The notes beneath the pieces are model-generated. The model had not been told where the DNA came from, did not search any database, and was given only the letters and a program-made list of their open reading frames with translations. Shown here in pieces: positions 1-11,516 of a stretch of 64,000 bases of DNA (its first letter is position 1; the number at the start of each line of letters is the position of its first letter). Made by a program: the position numbers and the translations under genes. The stretch covers positions 992,001 to 1,056,000 of the forward strand of contig CM070511.1 of assembly GCA_036346375.1 (NCBI GenBank). The letters are read 5' to 3'. The DNA is from Guadua angustifolia. Its lineage: Eukaryota; Streptophyta; Magnoliopsida; Poales; Poaceae.

Positions 1-502
1 CCAAGAACAAAGGTCAACCAAGGACATAGCGAAAAGGCTACAAAATAAAGAACCAAATAAAGCTTTCAACTTAGATGCAGCTTGTAACACCGTCTTTGGG
101 AGGCAAGTGTACAACATACCCGACACACAAGCAACAAAATCCTAGTATCACATGAGACTAAACATAGCTAAACCAAAAGAGAATGGCATGCTCAAACACC
201 ATAGAGCACCACAAACCTATCTTATATGGTGGTCTTCTCGGATATACTCTTGACGGCTTGATCATCGTCCCCCTTGATTTGTTTCCTGCGAGAAGATCCA
301 TGGCTTTCAAGAAGTTTAATGGAATAAGATCAATTTAAATTTCAAAGCAATGTTTGACAAAGGAGAGGAATGAGAACCTAAGAATAAGATGAGAAGAGAC
401 AAACTATTAAATACCAATTTGTTGGTTTGATTTAGAAAATAATTTTGAAGACCATGCTAACTAAGAAAGCGACCTCTGATCGATATGGCTCGATACCATC
501 TC
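1..502 (-). mobile_element. 5' leader of a further family-1 copy (tandem array)
   Basis: This stretch aligns with 8045-8553, the leader just downstream of the 5' LTR in the minus-strand family-1 element. It ends at an initiator-tRNA-Met-type primer binding site directly against the LTR at 503. An ordinary element has host DNA and a TSD outside its 3' LTR. Here another internal region follows instead, so the LTR at 503-3432 is shared by two head-to-tail copies. The upstream copy runs off the left edge. No gene is visible in the 502 bases. Confidence 0.85.
487..498 (-). promoter_or_regulatory. Primer binding site, outer tandem copy
   Basis: Read on the minus strand this is TGGTATCGAGCC, one base short of the initiator tRNA-Met match TGGTATCAGAGCC. 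It lies 4 bases from the LTR end at 503, the normal PBS spacing. The missing A falls inside a CAG triplet, as in two other PBS copies in this window. Confidence 0.8.
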
Positions 503-3432
503 TGTCGGGACCGGATATGCAAATCCGAAACCCTCTGTGTATCTGACACTAGTCGAGGATCACGCTAGTGCACAGTGGAAACATAGATGACATATCATTC
601 CATACATCGAAATAACTAAGAAGAAGCAAATTATTATTGAATAAAGCAAAGCGACCTTATAGTCAAGGTTCATACATCAATGCCTCTTGGCTTAAGAAAC
701 AAATAAAGCATTGCAAATGAAATAAAATAACTTGGGCCATTCGACATGCCACAGCAATAAATGCAGAAGCGCCTTCCTAGTCGGCGTAGTCTTCATAGTA
801 CTCCTCCTCTTGATACTCATTACGGTCCTTCCTCGACAAGAATGAACAACATGGGCATAAAGCCGTGAGTACAAAACGTACTCAACAAGCCGAGGGAAAT
901 GATGCAATATATTCATGCGGCTTGACAAAGGATAGTTATATGGTTCATTTGCGAAAGCAATAACTTGAATTTAAATACAATAAATAGATTGAAATGATTG
1001 ATAAAACAATAATAAATAAGCGGTAAATCAATGGTAGACAACATGAGCAGAATGACGAGGCATCACCCTACATCATTGAAACAAGTATCAACCACACAAT
1101 TCAACGGTATAGCTTGAGACAACAAAACAACGATGAACTCCCGTTCACATCCCAACCATTCCACATTTCAAGAAAATACTCTATACCCGTGTGAAATCCG
1201 GGCTTGTCCATGACCGCGGACACGGCTATTGAATAGTTTACACTCTGCGAGAGGTTATGCGGCTTTACCCACAAGACATGATCATCCCTTAGTGCCAAGC
1301 GCTAAGAACACACTTCCTTTGGTGTGTCGGCGGAGAGATCACTACAAAGCCTTTACAATGCATGTCTAAACCCGATCTTGCCCTCTAAGGTTTAGCCCTC
1401 GGGGCCCCTCTTGAGCCATGTGAGTCTACCCGTCCCCACACAACAACAGCGGCAATACTCAAGTCGGACATTGCAAATTAATCAGCTAGGTCCGTCCCAT
1501 ACCGGACTTGTGGTTGCAGTTAGGCCAGTTCAATGGCGCACAAGATTAAGTCCTTAAATTGTCTCGAGCAAGACAACCACATCCCAATGTGCTAAACAGC
1601 ACCTCCTTCTTGCACGATCAATTGCAGGGAAACATTTTGTTCAACCCAAAACCAATGGCATCCCTGCCATGGTACAACAAGTTTTACAACAGTGGTCCAT
1701 GACCACAATTCCATATCTCATTAAGTCAAGATTAACATTAGTTCACGGTGATATGAATCCCATCGGACAACTAAGCATGGCTAAGCATAGCTACGATAAC
1801 CCAATCTTTGGTACTATGATTATGTCCAACTAATAATGTCCCAACCTATGGTTAACAATGGATACATGGCATTCCAATAATCAAAGGGCATACTCAAACA
1901 GTAAATAGCTACTCCCATAAACTAGCATTGTTACACAAATAGCATGCAATTGTATAAAACAAAGTACTTTTGCAAACATGGGTTCAATATGATCAAGGTC
2001 TCGACTTGCCTTGTTGTTCAAGTGCTGATTCTTGGTCTTCAAAGTCTCCGTTCGCTCCTTCGGGATTCGCGTCTCTAGGAAAATAAAGCAATGAAACCAA
2101 ATAAATACAAAACAGAGAGAAAACAACCTCAAAATTGAAAATAAATGGCTCTGGAATGTAGAGCTCGATTTTACAAAAATTTAGAAATTTGAATCGGCTC
2201 AATCGGAGTTGGACGAAGGAGAGCGGGCCTTGGAAGATTTAATTCAGAGAAAATCAGAAAATTTCGAAAAGGGTGACACGTGTCGGCTTGTGATTGGCTG
2301 GGATTTTCGGTTTTTCGAAAATCAGAAAAAGAAAATAAATTTTCCGCTGACATGTGGGACCCACAGTCGAGACTCGATCCACGAGTGAACCAGCGCACCG
2401 AGGTGACATTCGGGTGATGTGGCGGACCGCGACGGCGTGGCATACCACGTGGCGGCTAAAGCCGAGGTGGCGTGGCTTGGCACACACGCGGCTGCCACAT
2501 AGCGCCGACGGCTCTGGTCTGAGGCTTAGCCCGCGGCAAGATCCAACACGTCTGGTTAGCGATCGGATGGCCGAGGATCGGGCGCGGGTGAGGCGTGAGA
2601 CGATCTGGATCGTCGGCGGACGATCGGACGGCCAAGCAGCGTGGAAGGAGCTCGGCGAGCGGCGCTCACTTACGGGAGCCGAGGAAGGCGACACAGGCGT
2701 GGCGGAATATGCCGGATCGGACGGAAGAAATAGCGGATCCGGAAGAGGGCTTGAGATGAGTTCAGGCAAGCGGGCGGCGGAGGATGACCGGAGAGGGCGG
2801 AAGACAGCGGAGAAGGTGTTGGCGGCGAGAACCCGGCGAGGGTGATCTCGGTCTTGGCGGCGTCTCGACGAGGAAGGAGGCGGCGGACTCGGTATGGCGG
2901 GAACCTCAGTCGGAGGTGGCGGCGGCTTTAAATAGCCCAGGAGCCGTGCACACGGACGCCGAAAAAGGCGTGACTAGGGTTTGGGAGGCTGGCGGCGACG
3001 CGATCTTGAGTGCATCTCGGGCGTCCCGTGTCGCCGATCGGCGGTGAAGCCTTGGTGAGCTGGCTAAGGGCCGCAGACTTGAGAATGGGCGGAAACGGAA
3101 GAATAGGGTTTGGGAAGAACAAATTCGCCCGAGAGGGTTTTGAAGAATTAAAATGTTTTCCGAATTATTTAAATTCGAAATTCAAGTAAATGCAAATAAA
3201 TTCAAATAAATAGCAAATAAATTCAGAAAAATCTCTAAAAATACGAGAAAAATTCCTTGAAGCACAAGGAACCCAATAAAAACTAGAAACCTTTAATTTG
3301 ATGCATAGATTAATCAAATTAAATCTTCTAATTATTAGAAAATTCAATTTAAGCTTGGTTAATTCAAGAGAAATTGCAAATGATTCATTTTTGATTTTAA
3401 ACATTCCAAAACTCAAATTTTGGGATGTTACA
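503..3432 (-). repeat. Family-1 LTR (3' LTR of the 503-11516 element)
   Basis: It begins TGTCGGGACC on the plus strand and ends GGGATGTTACA, so in element orientation it runs TGTAACATCCC to GGTCCCGACA. It aligns along its length with 8554-11516. A GC-rich block at about 2380-3060 surrounds a TATA-like motif. Differences from the sister LTR are mostly 1-3-base indels near CAG/CTG or CCG. Because another leader lies at 1-502, this LTR also serves as the 5' LTR of the next copy. Confidence 0.92.
2927..2935 (-). promoter_or_regulatory. TATA-like box of family-1 LTR
   Basis: On the minus strand the motif reads CTATTTAAA within GGGCTATTTAAAGCCGCC. The same motif sits at the same place in the other family-1 LTRs (11007-11015, 20825-20834, 38860-38868), roughly 400-500 bases from the LTR start. 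It is probably the core promoter that drives the genomic RNA. Confidence 0.6.
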
Positions 3433-3446
3433 AACCTCCCCTTAAG
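3433..3446 (-). promoter_or_regulatory. Polypurine tract, family-1 element
   Basis: The minus strand reads CTTAAGGGGAGGTT immediately before the LTR start TGTAAC. A purine run against the 3' LTR is the expected plus-strand priming site for Ty3 elements. Confidence 0.8.
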
Positions 3447-5000
3447 CGGAATCTCGACCGAGATTGGACCGCTAGAGAATAGGTGGGGAAACTCGGACTT
3501 CAAATCCTCTTCTCGCTCCCAAGTGGCTTCCTCTTCTGAATGATTGCTCCACTGGACTTTGCAAAAACGAATGATCTTGCTTCTCGTGATCGCTCTGCAA
3601 CATCTAAAATCTTCATTTGGTTGCTCCTTGTAAGTGAGATCCTCTTACCAAATCGATGGCTTCCAACGGCATCTGTTCGTCTCGCACTTTCATGAGCACT
3701 TCTTCAAGCGAGACACATGGAACACATCATGGATTCAATGAAGGAATGAGGCAACTCAAGCTTGTAAGCAACTTCTCCTCTTCGTTCCAAGACTTTGAGC
3801 GGTCCAACATATCTAGGGCAAGCTTTCCTTTTACTTGAAATCTCTTAACTCCTTTGAGAGGTGTGACTCTGAGATACACATAATCATTGGGCTCAAACTC
3901 AAATCTCGGCGACGATTATCGCATAACTCTTTTATGCGCTTTGAGCTATCTTCAACTTGTCTCGGATTAATCGAACTTGCTCTTGACTTCTTGCGATATG
4001 GCAGGACCAAATAAGCATCTTTCTCGGTCTCTTTCCAATTAAGAGGGTTACGCACTTTCTTCCATATAAGGCTTCAAAAGGAGACATTTGCGGTGGCTTG
4101 ATAGCTATTGTTGTATGAAAACTCGCATAGGGCAAACACTTGTCCCATTTTGCACCATAGGTCAAAGCACAAGCTCTTAGCATATCTTCAAGAATCTGTT
4201 CACCTTTCGGTTTGTCCATCGACCGAGGGTGATAAGCAATACTAAACTGAGATGAGTTCCCATAGCTTCATGCAAACTCTACCAAAACGAGAGAGTGGCG
4301 GGTTCCTCTATCGGAGACAATCTTCTTAGGCACTCCATGAAGACCGACAATTCTTGACATATATAATTACGCCAATTTATCTCGGTGTAGGTAGTCTTAA
4401 GCTGGAATAAAGTGAGCTACCTTAGTCAATCGATCCACTATCACCCGGATCGAATCATAACTGCTTGGGTCTTAGGAAGTCCGGTAATGAAATCCATACC
4501 AATCTCTTCCCACTTCCCACTGGAATCTTCAATGGTGAAGCAATCCTCGCGGCCTCGATGCTCTGCTTTAACCTTCCGCAAACATCACAAAGAGCAACAT
4601 ATTCGCAATCTCACGCTTCATACTAGGCCACCAATACCTTTCCTTGAGGTCTTGATACATCTTGGTACTTCGGGGTGAATGGAGTATAAAGTCTCATGCG
4701 CTTCTTTGAGTAACAACTCCTTGAGCTCTTTACGATCAGTACACAAATCGATTCTCATACCACACGTACCCTTTTCATCTTGATGAATCACAGGGCTTTT
4801 CCTTTCTTCATATTACTCTTGATCTCCTTGATATCGGCATCATCGACTTGGGCTTCCGGATCTGATCTTCCAATGTTGGGCGACTTCCAAAGTTGCTAAG
4901 TAACCTTCTTGCACCACTTCTAGTGAGCTTCGAAATTCCTCATAGAGTCTTTGGTGACTTTCCTTAATCATCAAGGTATTGCGGTAACTCTTTCTACTCA
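3440..5000 (-). pseudogene. Integrase with chromodomain-like tail (broken), family 1
   Basis: Translated minus-strand pieces show, in order, an H2C2 zinc-finger region (about 4580-4700, with the conserved YQDLKERYWWPS-type stretch), a core integrase region with the M-x-FITGLPKT start near 4490, and a segment MSPFEALYGRKC near 4060-4100. A C-terminal stretch KVQWSNHSEEEATWERE lies at about 3490-3600. That W-x(n)-EEATWE pattern is the chromodomain tail of plant chromoviruses, which can bias integration to heterochromatin. Several frame changes break the reading frame (for example near 4055, 4240 and 4740), so no continuous protein is encoded. It is the last pol domain before the polypurine tract. 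Confidence 0.8.
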
Positions 5001-6697
5001 AAGCATCACCTCGACATTGGCTTTGCACGGATGATAATGAATACCAATGTCATAGTCCTTGATTAACTCTAACCATCTTCTTTGCCTCATATTGAGTTCG
5101 GCTTGGGTAAAATGTACTTGAGCTCTTATGATCGGTGTACACCTCACAGCGATTCTGGATGAGATAATGACGTAAATCTTTAAAGCATGCACTACTGCAA
5201 CTAATTCCAAATCATGGGTCGGATAGTTGACTTCATGTGGCCTCAATGACGCCAAGCATATGCCACAACCTTCTTATCTTGCATTAGCACACAACCGAGT
5301 CCTTGACGGGATGCATCACAAAATATCTCAAAATCCTTTACGATGTCCGCAAAACAAGCCTTTGGGGCGGTTGTCAAACACTTCTTTAGCTCTGAAAACT
5401 TTGCTCACACTCGATGTCCAAGCAAATTTCTTCTCCTTTTTCAAAAGTTGGGTGGCGGTCTAGCTTTTACGGAAAAACCTTCTATGAAGCGGCGATAATA
5501 TCCCGCCATTCCAAGGAAACTTCTAACTTGGGTTACCGTCTTGGCGACTCCCAATTGAGCACATCTCTACTTTACGGGTCAATGGCGACACCTTTGCACG
5601 ATATAACGTGACCTAGGAATGCAACTTCCTTCATCCAAAACTCACATTTGCTAAACTTAGCATAGAGTTGATGTTCTCTTAGCTTTGTCAATACTTTCGC
5701 AAGTGATCCTCATGTTACGCCTCACTCTTGGAATAGACCGAATGTCATCGATAAAGACAACGACAAACTTGTCTAAATATTCCATGAATACTTTATTCAT
5801 CGAGGGTCATGAAATAGGCGGGGGCATTAGTCAAACCAAAAGACATCACGGTATACTCATCTTGTCCATATCGAGTCACAAAATTTGTTTTGGGTATATC
5901 CTCTCTACGGATCTTCAAGCGATGGTAACCGGACCTCAAGTCAATCTTGAGAATACTCCTGCTCCTTGAAGCTGGTCAAACAAATCATCAATCCTTGGCA
6001 GAGGGTACTTATTCTTAATGGTGACCTCATTTAGAGCACGATAATCTACACACATCCTCTGAGTTCCATCCTTCTTTTCAACTAGAAGAACTGGGGCTCC
6101 CCATGGTGAAGAACTTGGTCTAACAAAACCCTGATCTTGCAACTCTTTGATCTGTTTCTTTACTTCAGCTAACTCATTAGCAGGCATCCTATACGGTCTC
6201 TTGGAAATGGGTGGCGTTCCAGGAACTAGCTCAATCAAGAACTCTATATCTCTATCCGGTGGCATTCCGGGCAACTCATCTGGAAACACATCAGGAAAAT
6301 CTCTAGCAATTGGCACATCTTCTAAACTTATTCCTTTGGCACTACAAACTTTTATTCCTTCGGACTGATCTACGGCAGCTTGAAACTTTAGCTTTGTTCC
6401 ATCTGGACTGGTTAATGTGATCTCTCTATTTCCACAATCCAAAACTGCTTGGTTCTTAGAGAGCCAATCCATTCCTAGGATTACATCTAGGGATTTGGTG
6501 TCTAGGACAATGAGGTTGGCTAGGAATTCTACCCCTCCGATTAATATCTTAACTTCGGGGCAGCCTTGGTTCGTACTCAAATCCGAACCAGGTGATTGCA
6601 CCAATAAAATAGTCTTAAGTGGCTTTGTCTTTAAATGATGATTTGCAGCAAAACTCAGAAACAAATGAATCGTAGCTCTAGAATCAAACAAAACCAT
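5000..6697 (-). pseudogene. Protease, reverse transcriptase and RNase H (broken), family 1
   Basis: An open stretch at 5936-6697 carries the protease (residues 1-110; active-site region reads DSRA where DSGA is usual; ILGMDWL present). It then carries the start of reverse transcriptase (DFPDVFPDELPG from residue 133, then VEKKDGTQRMCVDYRALN). The frame then breaks. The catalytic FIDD is visible at 5744-5755, and an RNase H stretch with PTHDLELVAVVHALKI lies at about 5170-5240. Together they match one Ty3 polyprotein compared with the better-kept plus-strand copy at 28290-30579. At least four frame breaks and the altered protease active site argue for inactivity, although some breaks may be sequence errors. 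Confidence 0.85.
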
Positions 6698-6894
6698 GGC
6701 AGATCTTTGAGTTGACTAGGAGCTTACCTAGTATGGCGTCGATGCGACTGGGCATCTTCGGTGGTGACATGGTTCACACGACCTCTTCCAATGGCGGTGG
6801 AGTCTGGTAGCTTGATTTGGGGTGCAGGAGGCTCCACGTCCTGCTCTAGTGCGTGGGTCTTGGTAGTGTCGATCCCAAGTTGAAGCGAGCAGTG

Positions 6895-7927
6895 TCACAT
6901 GACTTGCTTTCTGGGGCAATTATTGGCATAGTGACCACGCTCATTGCAATTGAAGCATGTCACTCCTGCGGCTGGATTCTTGGTCTCTCGAGGCGGATTG
7001 CTGTTGGCGTTGATGTTAGGGTTGCCTGAAGGAGCTAGGCGAGGTGCTGGTGCAGGTGTCCTGAATGCTGATGGAGGAGTAGTGAAACGAGCAGGCTGTT
7101 GAGCATTGGACCGGGCTCTCTGCGGGTGATTCTGATGAGCTCCATGTTGCATCATCTTCCTCTTGCGGGATTCTTCCAACTCACGACGAGACTCCTCAAT
7201 GAGCATAGCTTTATCCACCAGATGCTGAAAATCTGCATAGTCGTTGCCAACGACTTGTACCTTTAAACCTGGGTTGAGCCCACGCTTGAACCTCTTCTGG
7301 CGAGCATCATCTGTGGCTACATCTTCTGGTGCATAGCGAGCAAGTTGAGTAAACTTATTGAGATATTCACTCACTGACATCCCTCCTTGCTTTAGCTCCC
7401 TGAACTCATTCTTCTTCATCTCTACCTTTCCATCAGGGATATGGGAATGGCGAAAAGCAGCTGAAAACTCTGCCCAAGTGATGGTTTGAGGGTCATCATG
7501 GGCGGCAATATAGTTCTCCCACCATTGTGGCGGTGCCTTCAAACCGATGGCGGCATAAAGAACCTTCTCATGATCGTAATCGAGCAATAGCGAGCTTCTT
7601 TCTCAATGGAGCGAATCAATCATCTGCATCCAATGGTTACGAGGAGTTGGAGAAGGTAGGCGGACGAGTCCTCATGAATTCTGCTAGCTTGGACCGAGGG
7701 CATTTGGAGGAGGTCTTGGCAACAAATGAGCAGACTTGATTTTGTTGGTTCAACAAGTTTGCTAGAACAGCTAGCGATCGATTCTGTTGATTCATCATAT
7801 TGTTTATATTCTGCATCAATGTATTTATAAGCTGAGTCTGAGCTGCCAAGAAATGTCCCAAGTTCTGGTCCGTCACTACAGGAGGTGGTGGCGGGTGGCA
7901 TGGCGCCGCATTAGCATTGGCATCCAT
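6895..7927 (-). pseudogene. Gag with CCHC zinc knuckle (frameshifted), family 1
   Basis: The likely start is the ATG at 7927 (MDANANAAP, as in the sister copy at 23945), not an upstream in-frame ATG. The N-terminal part contains the proline-rich start and an AQTQLINTLMQNINNMMNQQ stretch. The frame shifts near 7590-7640 within the PPTFSNSS region. The rest holds the retrotransposon gag capsid homology (PPQWWENYIAAHDDPQTITW, SVSEYLNKFTQLARYAPEDV) and a basic, proline-rich linker. A CCHC knuckle CFNCNERGHYANNC closes it at about 6905-6950. Gag packages the element RNA in the cytoplasmic particle. One frameshift separates the two halves. Confidence 0.88.
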
Positions 7928-8536
7928 CGCTAACTGCGACCGGCTCGAGCAGTGTCTACCATCTGCGATGCAGCACAAGGGTTTAATAGGTAAGAGGGAA
8001 AAGCAATAGGAAAGTGGTAAGGTCATCTAGGGGTGAAGGTAATACCCAAGAACAAAGGACCAACCAAGGACATAGCCGAAAAGGCTACAAAATAAAGAAC
8101 CAAATAAAGCTTTCAGCTTAAGGTACAGTTGTAACACCGTGCTGGAGGCAAGTGTACAACATACCCGGCACACAAGCAACAAAAATCCTAGTATACGCAG
8201 ACTAAACATAGCTAAACCAAAAGAGAATGGCATGCTCAAACACCATAGAGCACCACAAACCTAGCTTATATGGTGGTCTTCTCGGATCTACTCTTCGACG
8301 GCTTGATCATCGTCCCCCTTTGATTTGTTTCCTTGCAGAAGATCCATGGCTTTCAAGCAGTTTAATGGAATAAGATCAATTTAAATTTCAAAGCAAAATG
8401 TTTCAGCAAAGGAGAGGAATGAGAATCCTAAGAATAAGATGAGAAGAGACGAACTATTAAATACCAATTTGTTGGTTTGATTTAGAAAATAATTTTGAAG
8501 ACCATGCTAACTAAGAAAGCGACCTACAGTCGATAT
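7928..8536 (-). other. Untranslated leader of family-1 element
   Basis: This interval between PBS and gag start aligns with 1-486 and, in inverse orientation, with about 23340-23944. I see no convincing gene in it. It presumably holds packaging signals, but none can be recognised by eye. Confidence 0.6.
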
Positions 8537-8549
8537 GGCTCTGATACCA
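8537..8549 (-). promoter_or_regulatory. Primer binding site (initiator tRNA-Met)
   Basis: The minus strand reads TGGTATCAGAGCC, the exact complement of the 3' end of plant initiator tRNA-Met. It begins 4 bases inside the 5' LTR end at 8554. This is the only family-1 PBS in the window with the full CAG. Confidence 0.93.
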
Positions 8550-8553
8550 TCTC

Positions 8554-11516
8554 TGTCGGGACCGGATATGCAAATCCGAAACCCTCTCAGGTATATCTGA
8601 CACTAGTCGAGGATCACGCTAGTGCACACAGTGGAAACATAGATGACATATCATTCCATACATCGAATTAACTAAGAAGAAGCAAATTATTATTGAATAA
8701 AGCAAACGACCTTATAGTCAAGGTTCATACATCAATGCCTCTTGGCTTAAGAAACAAATAAAGCATAAATGAAATAAAATAACTTGGGCCATTCGACATG
8801 CCACGAGCAATAATCGCTGGGAAGCGCTTCCTAGTCGGCGTAGTCTTCATAGTACTCCTCCTCTTGATACTCATTACGGTCCTTCCTCAACAATCTGAAC
8901 AACATGGGCATAAAGCCGTGAGTACAAAAGCGTACTCAACAAGCCGAGGGAAATGATGCAATATATTCATGCGGCTTGACAAAGGATAGTTATATGGTTC
9001 ATTTGCGAAAGCAATAACTTGAATTTAAATACAAATAAATAGATTGAAGGCGATTGATAAAACAATAATAAATAATCGGTAAATCAATGGTAGACAACAT
9101 GAAGAGAATGACGAGGCATCACCCTACATCATTGAAACAAGTACCAACCACACAATTCAACGGTATAGCTTGAGACAACAAAACAACGATGAACTCCCGT
9201 TCACATCCCAACCATTCCACATTTCAAGAAAATACTCTATACCCGTGTGAAATCCCGGGCTTGTCCATGACCGCGGACACGGCTATTGAATAGTTTACAC
9301 TCTGCAGAGGTTATGCGGCTTTACCCACAAGACATGATCATCCCTTAGTGCCAAGCGCTAAGAACACACTTCCTTTGGTATGTCGGCAGAGAGATCACTA
9401 CAAAGCCTTTACAATGCATGTCTAAACCCAAGACGCCTCTAAGGTTTAGCCCTCGGGGCCCCTCTTGAGCCATGTGAGTCTACCCGTCCCCACACCAACA
9501 ATGGCAATACTCAAGTCCGGACATTGCAAATTAATCACTAGGTCCGTCCCATACCGGACTTGTGGTTGCAGTTAGGCCCAGTTCAATGGCGCACAAGATT
9601 AAGTCCTTAAATTGTCTCTGCAAGAGCGACCACATCCCAATGTGCTAGACAGCACCTCCTTTACTGCACGATCAACTGCCCGAGGGAAACATTTTGTTCA
9701 ACCCAAAACCAATGGCATCCCCTGCCATGGTACAACAAGTTTTACAACAGTGGTCAACAGCCACAATTCCATATCTCATTAAGTCAAGATTAACATTAGT
9801 TCACAGGTGATATGAATCCCATCGGACAACTAAGCATGGCTAAGCATAGCTACGATAACCCAATGCTGGTACTATGATTATGTCCAACTAATAATGTCCC
9901 AACCTATGGTTAACAATGGATACATGGCATTCCAATAATCAAAGGGGCATACTCAAACAGGTAAATAGCTACTCCCATAAACTAGCATTGTTACACAAAT
10001 AGCATGCAATTGTATAAAACAAAGTACTTTTGCAAACATGGGTTCAATATGATCAAAGGTCTACGACTTGCCTTGTTGTTCAAGTGCTGATTCTTGGTCT
10101 TCAAAGTCTCCGTTCGCTCCTTCGGGATTCGCGTCTACCGGAAAATAAAGCAATGAAACCAAATAAATACAAAACAGAGAGGAAAACAACCTCAAAATCG
10201 AAAATAAATGGCTCTAGAATGTAGAGCTCGATTTTACAAAAATTTAGAAATTTGAATCGGCTCAATCGGGGTTCGGACGAAGGAGAACGGGCCTTCGGAA
10301 GATTTAATTCAGAGAAAATCAGAAAATTTCGAAAAGGGTGACACGTGTCGGCTTGTGATTGGCTGGGATTTTCGGTTTTTTCGGAAAATCAGAAAAAGAA
10401 AATAAATTTTCCGGCTGACATGTGGGACCCACGAGTCGAGACTCGATCCACAGTGAACAGCGCACCGAGGTGACATTCGGTGATGTGGCGGATCGCGACG
10501 ACGTGGCATACCACGTGGCGGCTTAGAAGTCGAGGTGGCGCCGGCTTTGGCACACACGCGGGCGGCCACGCAGCGCCGACGCAAAGACGGTGCAGAGCTT
10601 AGCCGCGGCAAGATCCGCACGTCCGTTAGCGATCGGATGGTCGAGGATCGAGGGCGCGGTGAGGAGGCGTAGACGATCTGGATCGTCGGCGGACGATCGG
10701 ACGGCCAAAACGCGTGAAGGAGCTCGGCGGCGAGGCGCTCACTTACCGGAGCGAGGAAGACGACACGGCGTGGCGGAATAGCACCGGATCGGACGGAAGA
10801 AATAGCGGATCCTAAGAAGGGCTTGAGATGAGTTCGGCGTGCAAGCTGCGGCGGCGGAGGATGACCGGAGAGGGCGGAAGACAGCGGAGAAGGTGTTGGG
10901 CGGCGAGAACTTGGCGAGGGTGATCTCGGTCGGTGGCGTCTCTCGACGAGGAAGGAGGCGGCGGACTCGGTACAAGCGGAACCTCTCAGACGGAGGTGGC
11001 GGCGGCTTTAAATAGCCACGAGCCGTGTTCGACACGGGACGCCGAAAAGGGCGGCGGCGGTTAGGGTTTGGGAGCTGCGGCGGCGACGATCTTGGTGCAT
11101 CTCGGACGTCCACGTGTCGCCGATCGAGCGGTGAAGCGCAACTGGGCTAGCGGGCCGGGCAGACGCGGAGAATGGGCGAAACGGAAGAATAGGGTTTGGT
11201 AGGAACAAATTCGGCCGAGAGGGTTTTGAAGAATTAAAATGTTTTCGAATTATTTAAATTCCAGAAATTCAAGTAAATGCAAATAAATTCAAATAAATAG
11301 CAAATAAATTCAGAAAAATCTCTAAAAATACAGAAAAATTCCTTGAAGCACAAGGAACCCAATAAAAACTAGAAACCTTTAATTTGATGCATAGATTAAT
11401 CAAATTAAATCATCTAATTATTAGAAAATTCAATTTAAGCTTCTACATTCGAGAGAAATTGCAAATGATTCATTTTGATTTTAAACATTCCAAAACTCAA
11501 ATTTTGGGATGTTACA
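8554..11516 (-). repeat. Family-1 LTR (5' LTR of the 503-11516 element)
   Basis: It is bounded by TGTCGGGACC at the left and GGGATGTTACA at the right on the plus strand. It aligns with 503-3432 throughout, with a TATA-like motif at 11007-11015. Its outer edge at 11516 abuts family-3 LTR sequence, which marks the insertion point. Confidence 0.92.
11007..11015 (-). promoter_or_regulatory. TATA-like box of family-1 5' LTR
   Basis: This is the same CTATTTAAA motif on the minus strand as at 2927-2935. It lies about 500 bases into the LTR and would drive transcription leftward through the element. Confidence 0.6.

Larger units (their letters stand above)
503..11516 (-). mobile_element. Family-1 Ty3 chromovirus (Tekay/Del-like), minus strand
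   Basis: The element has two ~2.95-kb LTRs (503-3432 and 8554-11516) that start TGTAACATCC and end CCCGACA in element orientation. They flank a ~5.1-kb internal region. Domain order from the right is PBS, gag with CCHC knuckle, protease, reverse transcriptase, RNase H, integrase with H2C2 finger, chromodomain-like tail, and polypurine tract. The WSNHSEEEATWERE-type tail and LTR length fit the Tekay/Del lineage of chromoviruses. It is inserted in a family-3 LTR at 11516/11517; the other flank and TSD are outside the window because the array continues leftward. Reading frames are broken in gag and in several pol positions, so it is not autonomous as read. Confidence 0.9.

Noticed and set aside
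2254..2845. Long open frames on both strands in the GC-rich part of the family-1 LTR (also 10739-11113, 21080-21603, 38167-39050)
   Set aside because: They overlap on opposite strands, differ between LTR copies by frameshifts, are low-complexity (Arg/Pro/Ser/Ala) and arise from GC-rich composition around the promoter.
8537..8549. tRNA gene
   Set aside because: Only the 13-base complement of the initiator tRNA-Met 3' end is present, as a primer binding site; no cloverleaf.
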